Assembly: GCF_000430545.1 (NCBI RefSeq)
Contig: NZ_KE387164.1
Coordinates: forward strand, 94,807 to 158,806
Origin: Tenacibaculum ovolyticum DSM 18103
GTDB taxonomy: Bacteria > Bacteroidota > Bacteroidia > Flavobacteriales > Flavobacteriaceae
Reading direction: 5' to 3'
DNA: 64,000 nt
Every line of letters begins with the position of its first letter. The stretch's first letter is position 1. The position numbers were made by a program, and so were the translations under genes. Below the pieces are notes generated by a model that saw only the letters and a list, made by a program, of their open reading frames with translations, made no database searches and had not been told where the DNA came from. This document shows, one piece after another, positions 7,368 through 14,156 of the stretch.

Positions 7368-8423
7368 ATGATACAAACTGATATATTAATTATAGGGGCA
7401 GGACCAACAGGCTTGTTTACTGTATTTGAAGCAGGATTATTAAAGTTACGTTGCCATTTAATTGATGCTTTACCACAACAAGGAGGGCAATGTTCAGAAA
7501 TATATCCTAAAAAACCTATTTACGACATACCAGCTTATCCAGAAATATTGGCAGGAGATTTAACTGATAAATTAATGGAACAAATTAAACAATTTGAACC
7601 TGGATTTACCTTAGGAGAGCGTGCTGATACTATCGAAAAGCAAGAAGATGGTAGTTTTATTGTTACGACTAACAAAGGAACAAAACACCAAGCTCCTGTG
7701 GTAGCAATTGCTGGAGGTTTAGGGAGTTTTGAACCACGTAAACCACCAATTCCTGGTATTGCAGATTATGAAGATAAGGGAGTTGAGTACATGATAAAAG
7801 AACCAGAATTATATCGAGATAAAGATGTGGTTATTGCTGGAGGAGGTGACTCGGCTTTAGATTGGTCTATTTTCTTAACAGATGTTGCTAAATCGGTAAC
7901 TTTAGTGCACCGTAGAAATGAATTTAGAGGAGCGTTAGATTCTGTAGATAAAGTTCAAGAATTAAAAGATGCAGGTAAAATTAATTTAATTACACCTGCT
8001 GAGGTTAAAGGAATTGTTGGAGACAATAAAGTTGAAGGTGTTTTAATAGAACAAAAAGATAAAGAGGCGTTTACTTTAAAGTGTGATCACCTTATTCCTC
8101 TTTTTGGTCTGTCACCAAAATTAGGACCTATTGGTAATTGGGGATTAGAGATAGAGAAAAATGCTATTAAAGTAAATAATGCTTTAGATTATCAAACGAA
8201 CATTCCTGGAATTTATGCTATTGGAGATGTAAATACATATCCTGGAAAGTTAAAGTTAATTTTATGCGGATTCCACGAAGCTACTTTAATGTGTCAAAGT
8301 GCATTTCAACGAATTTATCCAGATAAAAAATACGTAATGAAATACACAACTGTTGGAGGTGTAGATGGTTTTGACGGAACTAGAAAGGAAGCTCCGAAAG
8401 CTGTTGTTAAAAAGATAGAGTAA
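7368..8423 (+). CDS. Ferredoxin/flavodoxin-NADP(+) reductase (thioredoxin-reductase-like FNR)
   Basis: A 351-residue flavoprotein with FAD-binding GAGPTGLF near residue 9, the GGQCSEIYPKKPIYDIP segment typical of type 2 ferredoxin-NADP reductases, an NADPH-binding GGGDSALDW near residue 161, and the second FAD motif YAIGDVNTYPGK near residue 283. It lacks the CxxC redox pair of thioredoxin reductase, as expected. It moves electrons between NADPH and ferredoxin or flavodoxin in the cytoplasm. The ferredoxin gene lies two genes downstream and a flavodoxin gene ends nearby on the other strand, so both partners are local. Confidence 0.93.
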   Translation: MIQTDILIIGAGPTGLFTVFEAGLLKLRCHLIDALPQQGGQCSEIYPKKPIYDIPAYPEILAGDLTDKLMEQIKQFEPGFTLGERADTIEKQEDGSFIVTTNKGTKHQAPVVAIAGGLGSFEPRKPPIPGIADYEDKGVEYMIKEPELYRDKDVVIAGGGDSALDWSIFLTDVAKSVTLVHRRNEFRGALDSVDKVQELKDAGKINLITPAEVKGIVGDNKVEGVLIEQKDKEAFTLKCDHLIPLFGLSPKLGPIGNWGLEIEKNAIKVNNALDYQTNIPGIYAIGDVNTYPGKLKLILCGFHEATLMCQSAFQRIYPDKKYVMKYTTVGGVDGFDGTRKEAPKAVVKKIE

Positions 8424-8426
8424 AAT

Positions 8427-8768
8427 ATGAGTTTATCAAGTAGTATAACTTGTTGTTTTGGACCATGTCCCGAACCTGTTTTATCAGGATTTGATTTGCT
8501 TATTTTCGGTTTAGGTTCATTTGTATTGGTTTCTATTTTAAGTTTGTGTTACAGTAGAATTCCTAAAAATAGTTACTCAACGAATGATTTAGAAAGATCT
8601 ATTTATCAATCAAAAGATATCCTTTTACAAGGGTACAAAGTTCAAGTAGAATATGTACCTACAGCACAAACGACTTCCGTTTGGGTAAAAACTATTGTTT
8701 ATATTTTAGTTTTATTAGTGGCTATTACTCCTTTATTTGAGCTTTTTGGAATGCAAAATATATATTAA
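8427..8768 (+). CDS. Small membrane protein of unknown function with N-terminal cysteine cluster
   Basis: A 113-residue protein that I do not recognise. Visible: three cysteines within the first 14 residues (C9, C10, C14), a transmembrane helix near residues 22-43 ending in SLCYS, a soluble middle of about 45 residues, and a second helix near 88-106. It is 3 bases after the FNR gene and 10 before the ferredoxin gene, so it is surely co-transcribed. Anchoring electron carriers to the membrane or binding a metal through the cysteines is possible but is only inference. Confidence 0.75.
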   Translation: MSLSSSITCCFGPCPEPVLSGFDLLIFGLGSFVLVSILSLCYSRIPKNSYSTNDLERSIYQSKDILLQGYKVQVEYVPTAQTTSVWVKTIVYILVLLVAITPLFELFGMQNIY

Positions 8769-8778
8769 TTATTGAATA

Positions 8779-9114
8779 ATGGATAATCAAGATATAACCA
8801 TAAAAATTACAGATCGAGATGGCGTAACACACGAAGTTGTTGCGCCAACTGATATGGCTATGAATTTAATGGAAGTTGTTCGTTCGTACGAATTAGCGCC
8901 TGAGGGAACTATTGGTATTTGTGGAGGAATGGCAATGTGTGCCTCTTGTCAATGTTACGTGAAATCTGATCACGAGTTACCAGAAATGACCGATGATGAA
9001 GATGCTATGCTGGCAGAGGCGTTTGACGTGCAAGATAATAGCCGATTGGGCTGCCAATTACAAATGAAACCAGAAATGGATGGATTAGAGGTTGAATTAG
9101 CTCCTGAAAGTTAA
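8779..9114 (+). CDS. [2Fe-2S] ferredoxin (adrenodoxin type)
   Basis: A 111-residue ferredoxin. The four cluster ligands are visible as Cys-x5-Cys-x2-Cys in CGGMAMCASC near residues 48-57 and a fourth in LGCQL near residue 92. This spacing is that of the adrenodoxin/ISC class rather than plant-type photosynthetic ferredoxins. It is a one-electron carrier, and the FNR-type reductase encoded just upstream is the obvious partner. Eleven bases separate it from the formate/nitrite channel gene. The acidic surface is typical of the family. Confidence 0.93.
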   Translation: MDNQDITIKITDRDGVTHEVVAPTDMAMNLMEVVRSYELAPEGTIGICGGMAMCASCQCYVKSDHELPEMTDDEDAMLAEAFDVQDNSRLGCQLQMKPEMDGLEVELAPES

Positions 9115-9125
9115 AAAAATAAATT

Positions 9126-9932
9126 ATGTCTGTAGCCTATGCTCCTGAAGAAATAGTAAAAGAAACACTAAATGCAAGTGTGAAAAAAGTTAAAAAGCCA
9201 TTTTTGACTAGTTTCTTATTAGGTATTTTAGCAGGCGCATTTATTGGTTTTGGAGCTTTGTTTTATACAATAGTAAAATCAGATCCTACTTATAGTTTTG
9301 CAACAAAACAAATTTTTGGTGGCTTTGTGTTTTCGCTAGGACTAATATTGGTTGTTGTGGCAGGAGCTGAACTTTTTACAGGTAATAACCTAATTGCTAT
9401 TGCTTGGGCAGAAGGAAAAGTTTCCTACAAACAAATGATTAGAAACTGGGGTATTATTTTTATTAGTAATATGCTAGGCGCAGTTAGTTTAGCGATTATG
9501 GTTTATTTTTCTGGGCATTTAGATATGAACAATGGAGAAATAGCTAAAATGTATATAAAAATGGCTGATGCTAAATGTGCATTACCCTTCTTTACCGCTT
9601 TTTTTAGAGGGCTTTTATGTAATATTTTGGTCTGTTTAGGTGTTTGGATGGCTATGGGAGGAAAAACGCTAACAGATAAAGTTTTAGTAATTGTTTTTCC
9701 AATTACACTTTTTGTTGCAGCTGGTTTTGAACATAGTATAGCAAATTTATTTATAATACCACTTGGGTTAATGCTTCAAGAATTTTCAACGATTGAGGTT
9801 AGTACTACTGCTTTAAGTGTATCAGGAATGATTTCTAATATAATTCCAGTTTTACTTGGTAACATTATTGGAGGTAGCGTTTTAGTAGGCTTAATGTATC
9901 ATTTCATTTTTTTAAGAAATAAAATAAAATAA
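9126..9932 (+). CDS. Formate/nitrite transporter family protein (FocA/NirC-like)
   Basis: A 268-residue membrane protein with the six-helix FNT layout. GAFIGFGALFY in the first helix, GAELFTGNNL in the second/third region and RGLLCNILVCLGVWMA later match FNT channel signatures, including the conserved helix break. Members are pentameric channels for formate, nitrite, lactate or hydrosulfide. Specificity cannot be read from the sequence. It is last in the FNR-ferredoxin operon; no nitrite reductase or formate lyase is in the window. Confidence 0.9.
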   Translation: MSVAYAPEEIVKETLNASVKKVKKPFLTSFLLGILAGAFIGFGALFYTIVKSDPTYSFATKQIFGGFVFSLGLILVVVAGAELFTGNNLIAIAWAEGKVSYKQMIRNWGIIFISNMLGAVSLAIMVYFSGHLDMNNGEIAKMYIKMADAKCALPFFTAFFRGLLCNILVCLGVWMAMGGKTLTDKVLVIVFPITLFVAAGFEHSIANLFIIPLGLMLQEFSTIEVSTTALSVSGMISNIIPVLLGNIIGGSVLVGLMYHFIFLRNKIK

Positions 9933-10108
9933 TAGTTCTTTCTCAATTCATTTTAATCGCTTAGTTGATTTTATTATTCCGGTCTAAATCTAAGCCATAA
10001 AGCAATCCTTTATATGCTATTTTAGTTTTGTGTAATGACAACTAGGCTATCTTGATGTAACCAGAAAAGAAGCAAAGCCGTTGTTAAGAGGATAGCATTA
10101 TAGAGTAT

Positions 10109-10150
10109 GAATTAGTTGAATTAGCTCTAGAGAGCTAATTCAACTAATTC
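10109..10150. terminator. Perfect 20-bp palindrome at the end of the flavodoxin gene
   Basis: Arms 10109-10128 and 10131-10150 pair perfectly with a 2-base centre. The right arm encodes the last seven flavodoxin codons, and the stop codon (10127-10129) is at the centre. It lies between the convergent FNT and flavodoxin genes. No good T-run follows on either strand, so it may be a 3'-end stabiliser rather than a classic terminator. Confidence 0.55.
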
Positions 10151-10675
10151 AGGTGAAACCTTTTTATATTCTTCTTGTAAAATGGCTAGCCAGTTTTTAA
10201 GACGGTCAGTAGTTAACTCAGGTTCATTGTCTTCATCAAGCGCTAAACCATAAAATAGATTTTCATCTACTATTTCAGCTTTAGATTCTGTATAATCATA
10301 ACCACTAGTAGACCATTTCCCTACGATTTTTCCACCATTTTCTAGTACTACTTCAGCAAGCATACCTACACCATCGATAAAATATTCTCCGTAACCATAT
10401 TGATCACCTAAACCAAAAATAGCAACTGTTTTGTTTGTGAAATCTATAGTTTTAAATTCATCAAAATAACTTTCCCAATCACTTTGTAAGTCACCATCAT
10501 ACCAGGTTGATAACCCTAAGATTAAAAAATCAAATCTTTGAAAATCTGAAGACTCCACATTAGTAACTTCTATAACTTCAACCTCACTTGTATTCCACTC
10601 ATCAACAATACTATGAGTAACCTCTTCTGTCATGCCGGTATCTGAACCGTAAATTAAACCTATTTTGTTGTCCAT
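10127..10675 (-). CDS. fldA: Flavodoxin (long-chain)
   Basis: A 182-residue flavodoxin. The FMN phosphate loop is GSDTGMTEEV near residues 10-19. The two flavin-stacking aromatics are expected in LSTWYDGD (Trp near 58) and GDQYGYGEYF (Tyr near 95-98). The length is of the long-chain class. Flavodoxins replace ferredoxin under iron shortage, carrying low-potential electrons with FMN. It is the last gene of the iron-uptake operon, 2 bases after the methyltransferase, which agrees with iron-limited expression. The C-terminal codons lie in a perfect palindrome. Confidence 0.95.
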   Translation of the reverse strand: MDNKIGLIYGSDTGMTEEVTHSIVDEWNTSEVEVIEVTNVESSDFQRFDFLILGLSTWYDGDLQSDWESYFDEFKTIDFTNKTVAIFGLGDQYGYGEYFIDGVGMLAEVVLENGGKIVGKWSTSGYDYTESKAEIVDENLFYGLALDEDNEPELTTDRLKNWLAILQEEYKKVSPELVELAL

Positions 10676-10677
10676 AT

Positions 10678-11343
10678 TTATTGTTTTAATATAATTAAAG
10701 TGTATTCTCTATTTACATAATCCCCTATTTTACTCTCTATACTTTCAGATTTATGTATTGTATTGACAATTTTAAGTGTATTACTTGTTAATAATGAATC
10801 TATATCATCATTCGTATACAAGTTAAATTTCGTGTTTACAAAAGGAAGTGTTTGCATAAAATCTTTTTTAGCAAAAGTAATAATACAGATTCCTTCTTTT
10901 TTTAATACTCTTGATATTTCAGCTAAAAAAGCTGTAGGGTTTTTCCAAAAATACAGTGTATTTACAGTAAAAACTTTATCTACAGAATTGTTTTCAAAAG
11001 GGAGTTTTTCTCCATCATATAACTCAAAAGATATGTTCTTCGAATTTTGTTGTTTATTGAGTTGTAATAATGCTTCTTGCTGCATTGTTTTAGAAATTTC
11101 TAAACCAATGTAGTTAATGTTGTTTGCTTTATTTATGACGTACTCTAAGTGCCCACAATTTCCATGACCAATTTCTAAAATAACATCATTATTAGAAATG
11201 TTTAAAGCATCAATAGAAGCCTTAGTCATACTAATGTTAGTTAAATTCATAGAAGTTGCTATTTCTATTCCTTTAGTACCAGTAGGGCAACTTAATTGAG
11301 TTTCAATTTCTTTTAAATGTGCTGTTGTAAGTTCTTTTTTCAT
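10678..11343 (-). CDS. Class I SAM-dependent methyltransferase in the iron operon
   Basis: A 221-residue protein with motif I EIGHGNCGHLEYV near residues 69-81, an acidic residue after strand 2 (GLEIS), FELYDGEKLPFENNSVDKV as motifs II/III, and FLAEISRVLKKEGICIIT as the post-strand-5 segment of the Methyltransf_11 family. The substrate is unknown. It lies 15 bases after the PepSY gene and 2 before flavodoxin. Modification or demethylation-linked processing of a siderophore or tetrapyrrole would fit the context but cannot be read from sequence. Confidence 0.85.
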   Translation of the reverse strand: MKKELTTAHLKEIETQLSCPTGTKGIEIATSMNLTNISMTKASIDALNISNNDVILEIGHGNCGHLEYVINKANNINYIGLEISKTMQQEALLQLNKQQNSKNISFELYDGEKLPFENNSVDKVFTVNTLYFWKNPTAFLAEISRVLKKEGICIITFAKKDFMQTLPFVNTKFNLYTNDDIDSLLTSNTLKIVNTIHKSESIESKIGDYVNREYTLIILKQ

Positions 11344-11358
11344 GAGGTTAAAGGGGGA

Positions 11359-13404
11359 TTAAGCAGTTTCTTTTCTCCAAATATTAATATTTTTAATCAA
11401 GAAGACATTTGCTATTACAAGTAGTAATAATATTAAAATTTCAGAAATATTTGATGCTTCATATATTACAGCAGTAATAATATGATACACATTAAATAAT
11501 CCTAAAATAATAGCCCAAACAAATGATGTTAGTATGAACCATTTTTTAGAAACCTCAAGGGTTAATAAACCAAAAGTTAGCGCCAGACCTTCCATTAAAA
11601 TACGCCATTGATGTGCCCAAAAAGGTGTTTCTCCTGTTGAGCCTTCTATAAGAACAGATTCGTTAAAAAATACTGTTGCTAGGCCATATATGTGATGAAA
11701 AATAAATCCGATGGCGATAAATATCCATAAAAGTGAAATTTTTGTTCTCATTGGTATCGTGTTTTTTGTGTTGTTTATTTTTGAAACGTTATTGTTTAAA
11801 TTTTCTTTTAAAGCAGTTAAATTCTTGTAATCTATTGGTGCTTTACTAAAAGCACTTTGGTTTTTAATGGTAGGTTTTGTTTTAATGTAAAAAAGTAATG
11901 AAAATGATGCAATACCAATCCATAACAAATCAATAAAGAGAATTTCATATTGTTGATTAAGGTAGGTAGTCCAAATCCAATTACCAGAAACTACACCATT
12001 ACTAAAAGGAATTAGAAAACCGAAAATAGCACCAAGTAATAATGATGCTTTATTGGTGTAATAATTATCTCTTTTAAACCTGAAGTATAAAATAAATAGT
12101 AACCATGTAATAAAGTAAAAGTAGTAGATAATGGTTTGTTTATTTATAAAGTAACCGTTGGCAAATTTTACAAATAAAAATGCCAAAGCGGTTACTGGCA
12201 GCATTGATAAACAAATAGAAAGATAAATATGTCCAACTTTGGCAGTATATAACCGTTGACGCAAGGTCATGCTTTTTTTGTTACGTGATTCAATCCAAAT
12301 AAGAACACCTGTAATTATTACAAAACATGTAATTAAAGATAAAATTAGGTATATAATTTTCATAAAAGTACCACCATAATCACCAAAATGTAAACGGGTT
12401 AAAAGCCGTTGTGTATCTTCATTATAATTTAAAGTATATGGATCTTTTATAGCCGCTACTTTATTAGAATAAACATCATAAACCATTCGTCCTAAACCAA
12501 CAAAACGTTTATGATCTTCTAACTCTCCAGTAATTACGTATTTCATGTTAACACCACCGTAGTTTTTTATATTTGCTTTGGTGACATGAAAGTTATCCCA
12601 CTCGTTTTGGGTTTTTTTCACAAATGAATTAAAACTGGGAATTTTTTCATTTGATGTAGCCACCCATTCATAACTCTTACGGGCAGGACGTAAATCTTCT
12701 AATAATTTGGTTTGATTACCGTTGTATAAAAAATTTGCGGGAAGCAATACTAATACACTAAGAGCAAAATAAGCCCCAGTAACTGCAAAAATAAATTGAA
12801 AAGGTAGCCCTATAATACCAAGTGCAGTATGAGCATTTGTCCATACTTTTTGTAAAACTGTTTTCGGATTAAAAGCATAAAATTTTGGAATAATTTTTTT
12901 CCAATGAACAATAACACCTGTAACGATTGCAAATAGGAAAAAGAAAGAGACGAGCCCTGCTAAATAAACACCTATGACAGGAAATTGTTGAAAAAAGTGC
13001 AGGCGAAATAAAAACTCTCCTAAACTATATTGTTCTATATAGGATTTTGTTTTTGTAGAGTTTATATCGGCATAAAAGTAATTTGCAGTTTTTCCTTTTT
13101 CTGTAGCTAAGGTATCTTTACTTGCGGTCATATTTATAAATATACGATCGCTTTTTTCTTCAAATGTTATTCGTAAATCTCTACCTGTTAATTCATGTTT
13201 TTCGTCTAAAGATGATAAGATTTTGTCGTAATTTATATCTTTTCTTTCGGTATGACTAATTGATTTGCCTTCTTCCCAAAATTGAATTTCTTGCTTAAAT
13301 AACGAGAAAGCACCTGCAAAGAAAATTATATATAAGGCTACGCTAATAACAATTCCACTAACAGTATGTGTATTAAAAAATATATTGTAATTTTTCTTAC
13401 TCAT
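11359..13404 (-). CDS. PepSY-associated membrane protein (iron/siderophore reductase-like)
   Basis: A 681-residue membrane protein. The N-terminus has FNTHTVSGIVISVALYIIFFAGAF, typical in part of the PepSY-associated TM domain, followed by periplasmic segments and THNAHTALG-like histidine-bearing helices (TNAHTALGIIG near residue 188). Extra C-terminal hydrophobic segments run to the end. Relatives are encoded beside siderophore receptors and are thought to reduce ferric siderophores or handle iron at the inner membrane; that role is inferred. The start codon overlaps the upstream gene's stop by one base (TAATG). Confidence 0.85.
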   Translation of the reverse strand: MSKKNYNIFFNTHTVSGIVISVALYIIFFAGAFSLFKQEIQFWEEGKSISHTERKDINYDKILSSLDEKHELTGRDLRITFEEKSDRIFINMTASKDTLATEKGKTANYFYADINSTKTKSYIEQYSLGEFLFRLHFFQQFPVIGVYLAGLVSFFFLFAIVTGVIVHWKKIIPKFYAFNPKTVLQKVWTNAHTALGIIGLPFQFIFAVTGAYFALSVLVLLPANFLYNGNQTKLLEDLRPARKSYEWVATSNEKIPSFNSFVKKTQNEWDNFHVTKANIKNYGGVNMKYVITGELEDHKRFVGLGRMVYDVYSNKVAAIKDPYTLNYNEDTQRLLTRLHFGDYGGTFMKIIYLILSLITCFVIITGVLIWIESRNKKSMTLRQRLYTAKVGHIYLSICLSMLPVTALAFLFVKFANGYFINKQTIIYYFYFITWLLFILYFRFKRDNYYTNKASLLLGAIFGFLIPFSNGVVSGNWIWTTYLNQQYEILFIDLLWIGIASFSLLFYIKTKPTIKNQSAFSKAPIDYKNLTALKENLNNNVSKINNTKNTIPMRTKISLLWIFIAIGFIFHHIYGLATVFFNESVLIEGSTGETPFWAHQWRILMEGLALTFGLLTLEVSKKWFILTSFVWAIILGLFNVYHIITAVIYEASNISEILILLLLVIANVFLIKNINIWRKETA

Positions 13405-13706
13405 TATATAAATGGATTATTTTGATTTCCGAAATAATATGCTGTGTATAATAGCAAAGTAATAAGTAAATATAACGCCCAAACTTTCCATCCATTTTTA
13501 AATAGATATGGTATGATTAATAATACACACCAAAGTATAAAAAGAGTAAAAATAGACGAGATTATAATTTCCTTATGTATTGGGAGCCATAATGCCAATA
13601 CCATGTGAAATAAAGCACTTATGATGTAGCCACCAAGAATACCAGCTGAAATTTTAGCAAATTGCTGCCAAGGAGATTTTGTTAGATATTTTGTATTTGC
13701 AGGCAT
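13404..13706 (-). CDS. Small three-helix membrane protein, DUF3649-like
   Basis: A 100-residue protein with three hydrophobic segments and basic loops. The pattern KISAGILGGYIISALFHMV followed by a second helix and a WKVW turn resembles the DUF3649 iron-uptake accessory proteins found before PepSY genes in proteobacterial siderophore operons. The order here, DUF3325-like, DUF3649-like, PepSY, is the same, which supports the call more than the weak sequence likeness does. It overlaps PepSY by one base. Function is unknown beyond association with iron uptake. Confidence 0.6.
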   Translation of the reverse strand: MPANTKYLTKSPWQQFAKISAGILGGYIISALFHMVLALWLPIHKEIIISSIFTLFILWCVLLIIPYLFKNGWKVWALYLLITLLLYTAYYFGNQNNPFI

Positions 13707-13708
13707 AT

Positions 13709-14038
13709 TTATAGTATTAATAATTCTAATAGAAGACTTATTATAAAAAAGAGTATTACAATCTTATAATTAATTACATTTAAAGGATTAAAAAGAATAA
13801 TTAAGCTCAGTGTTATTGATAAAAAAAATAAGTTTATAAGTATACCTGTAGTTATGCCATGTAATAGCGTACTTGTAAAAAAAGATAGTACAATTATTAA
13901 AAGACCAACTATTTTAATTTTTTTGATGTTTTTTTGCATCAATTTTTCTACAATACCGTTATTAAGTATTGCCTCCTTAGAGGTGTTTAATAGCAGGAAA
14001 ACGCTTATAAAATTTAGGAGTATTATAACTGTATTCAT
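13709..14038 (-). CDS. Small membrane protein, DUF3325-like
   Basis: A 109-residue protein, almost entirely hydrophobic, with about four helices and one basic cytoplasmic loop (KNIKKIK near residues 35-42). Size, position and topology fit the DUF3325 iron-uptake accessory proteins that accompany DUF3649 and PepSY proteins. The sequence itself is low-complexity Ile/Leu-rich, so the family call is inference. Two bases separate it from the next gene. It follows the receptor after a 118-base gap containing a hairpin. Confidence 0.55.
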   Translation of the reverse strand: MNTVIILLNFISVFLLLNTSKEAILNNGIVEKLMQKNIKKIKIVGLLIIVLSFFTSTLLHGITTGILINLFFLSITLSLIILFNPLNVINYKIVILFFIISLLLELLIL

Positions 14039-14070
14039 CTTTATTTATTAACCTAGTTTTTTTAAAATAG

Positions 14071-14102
14071 CATAACTCAAGGCTTTACAACATTGAGTTA
14101 TG
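14071..14102 (-). terminator. Hairpin between receptor and downstream iron genes (possible attenuator)
   Basis: A perfect 10-bp stem (14071-14080 with 14093-14102) with a 12-base loop, followed on the minus strand by CTATTTT. It lies inside the operon, so partial termination would give more receptor mRNA than mRNA for the inner-membrane proteins. Confidence 0.5.
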
Positions 14103-14156
14103 CGGGTATTCAACAAACTAACAATTCAAATTACAATAGGAACAAAATTTATAAGA

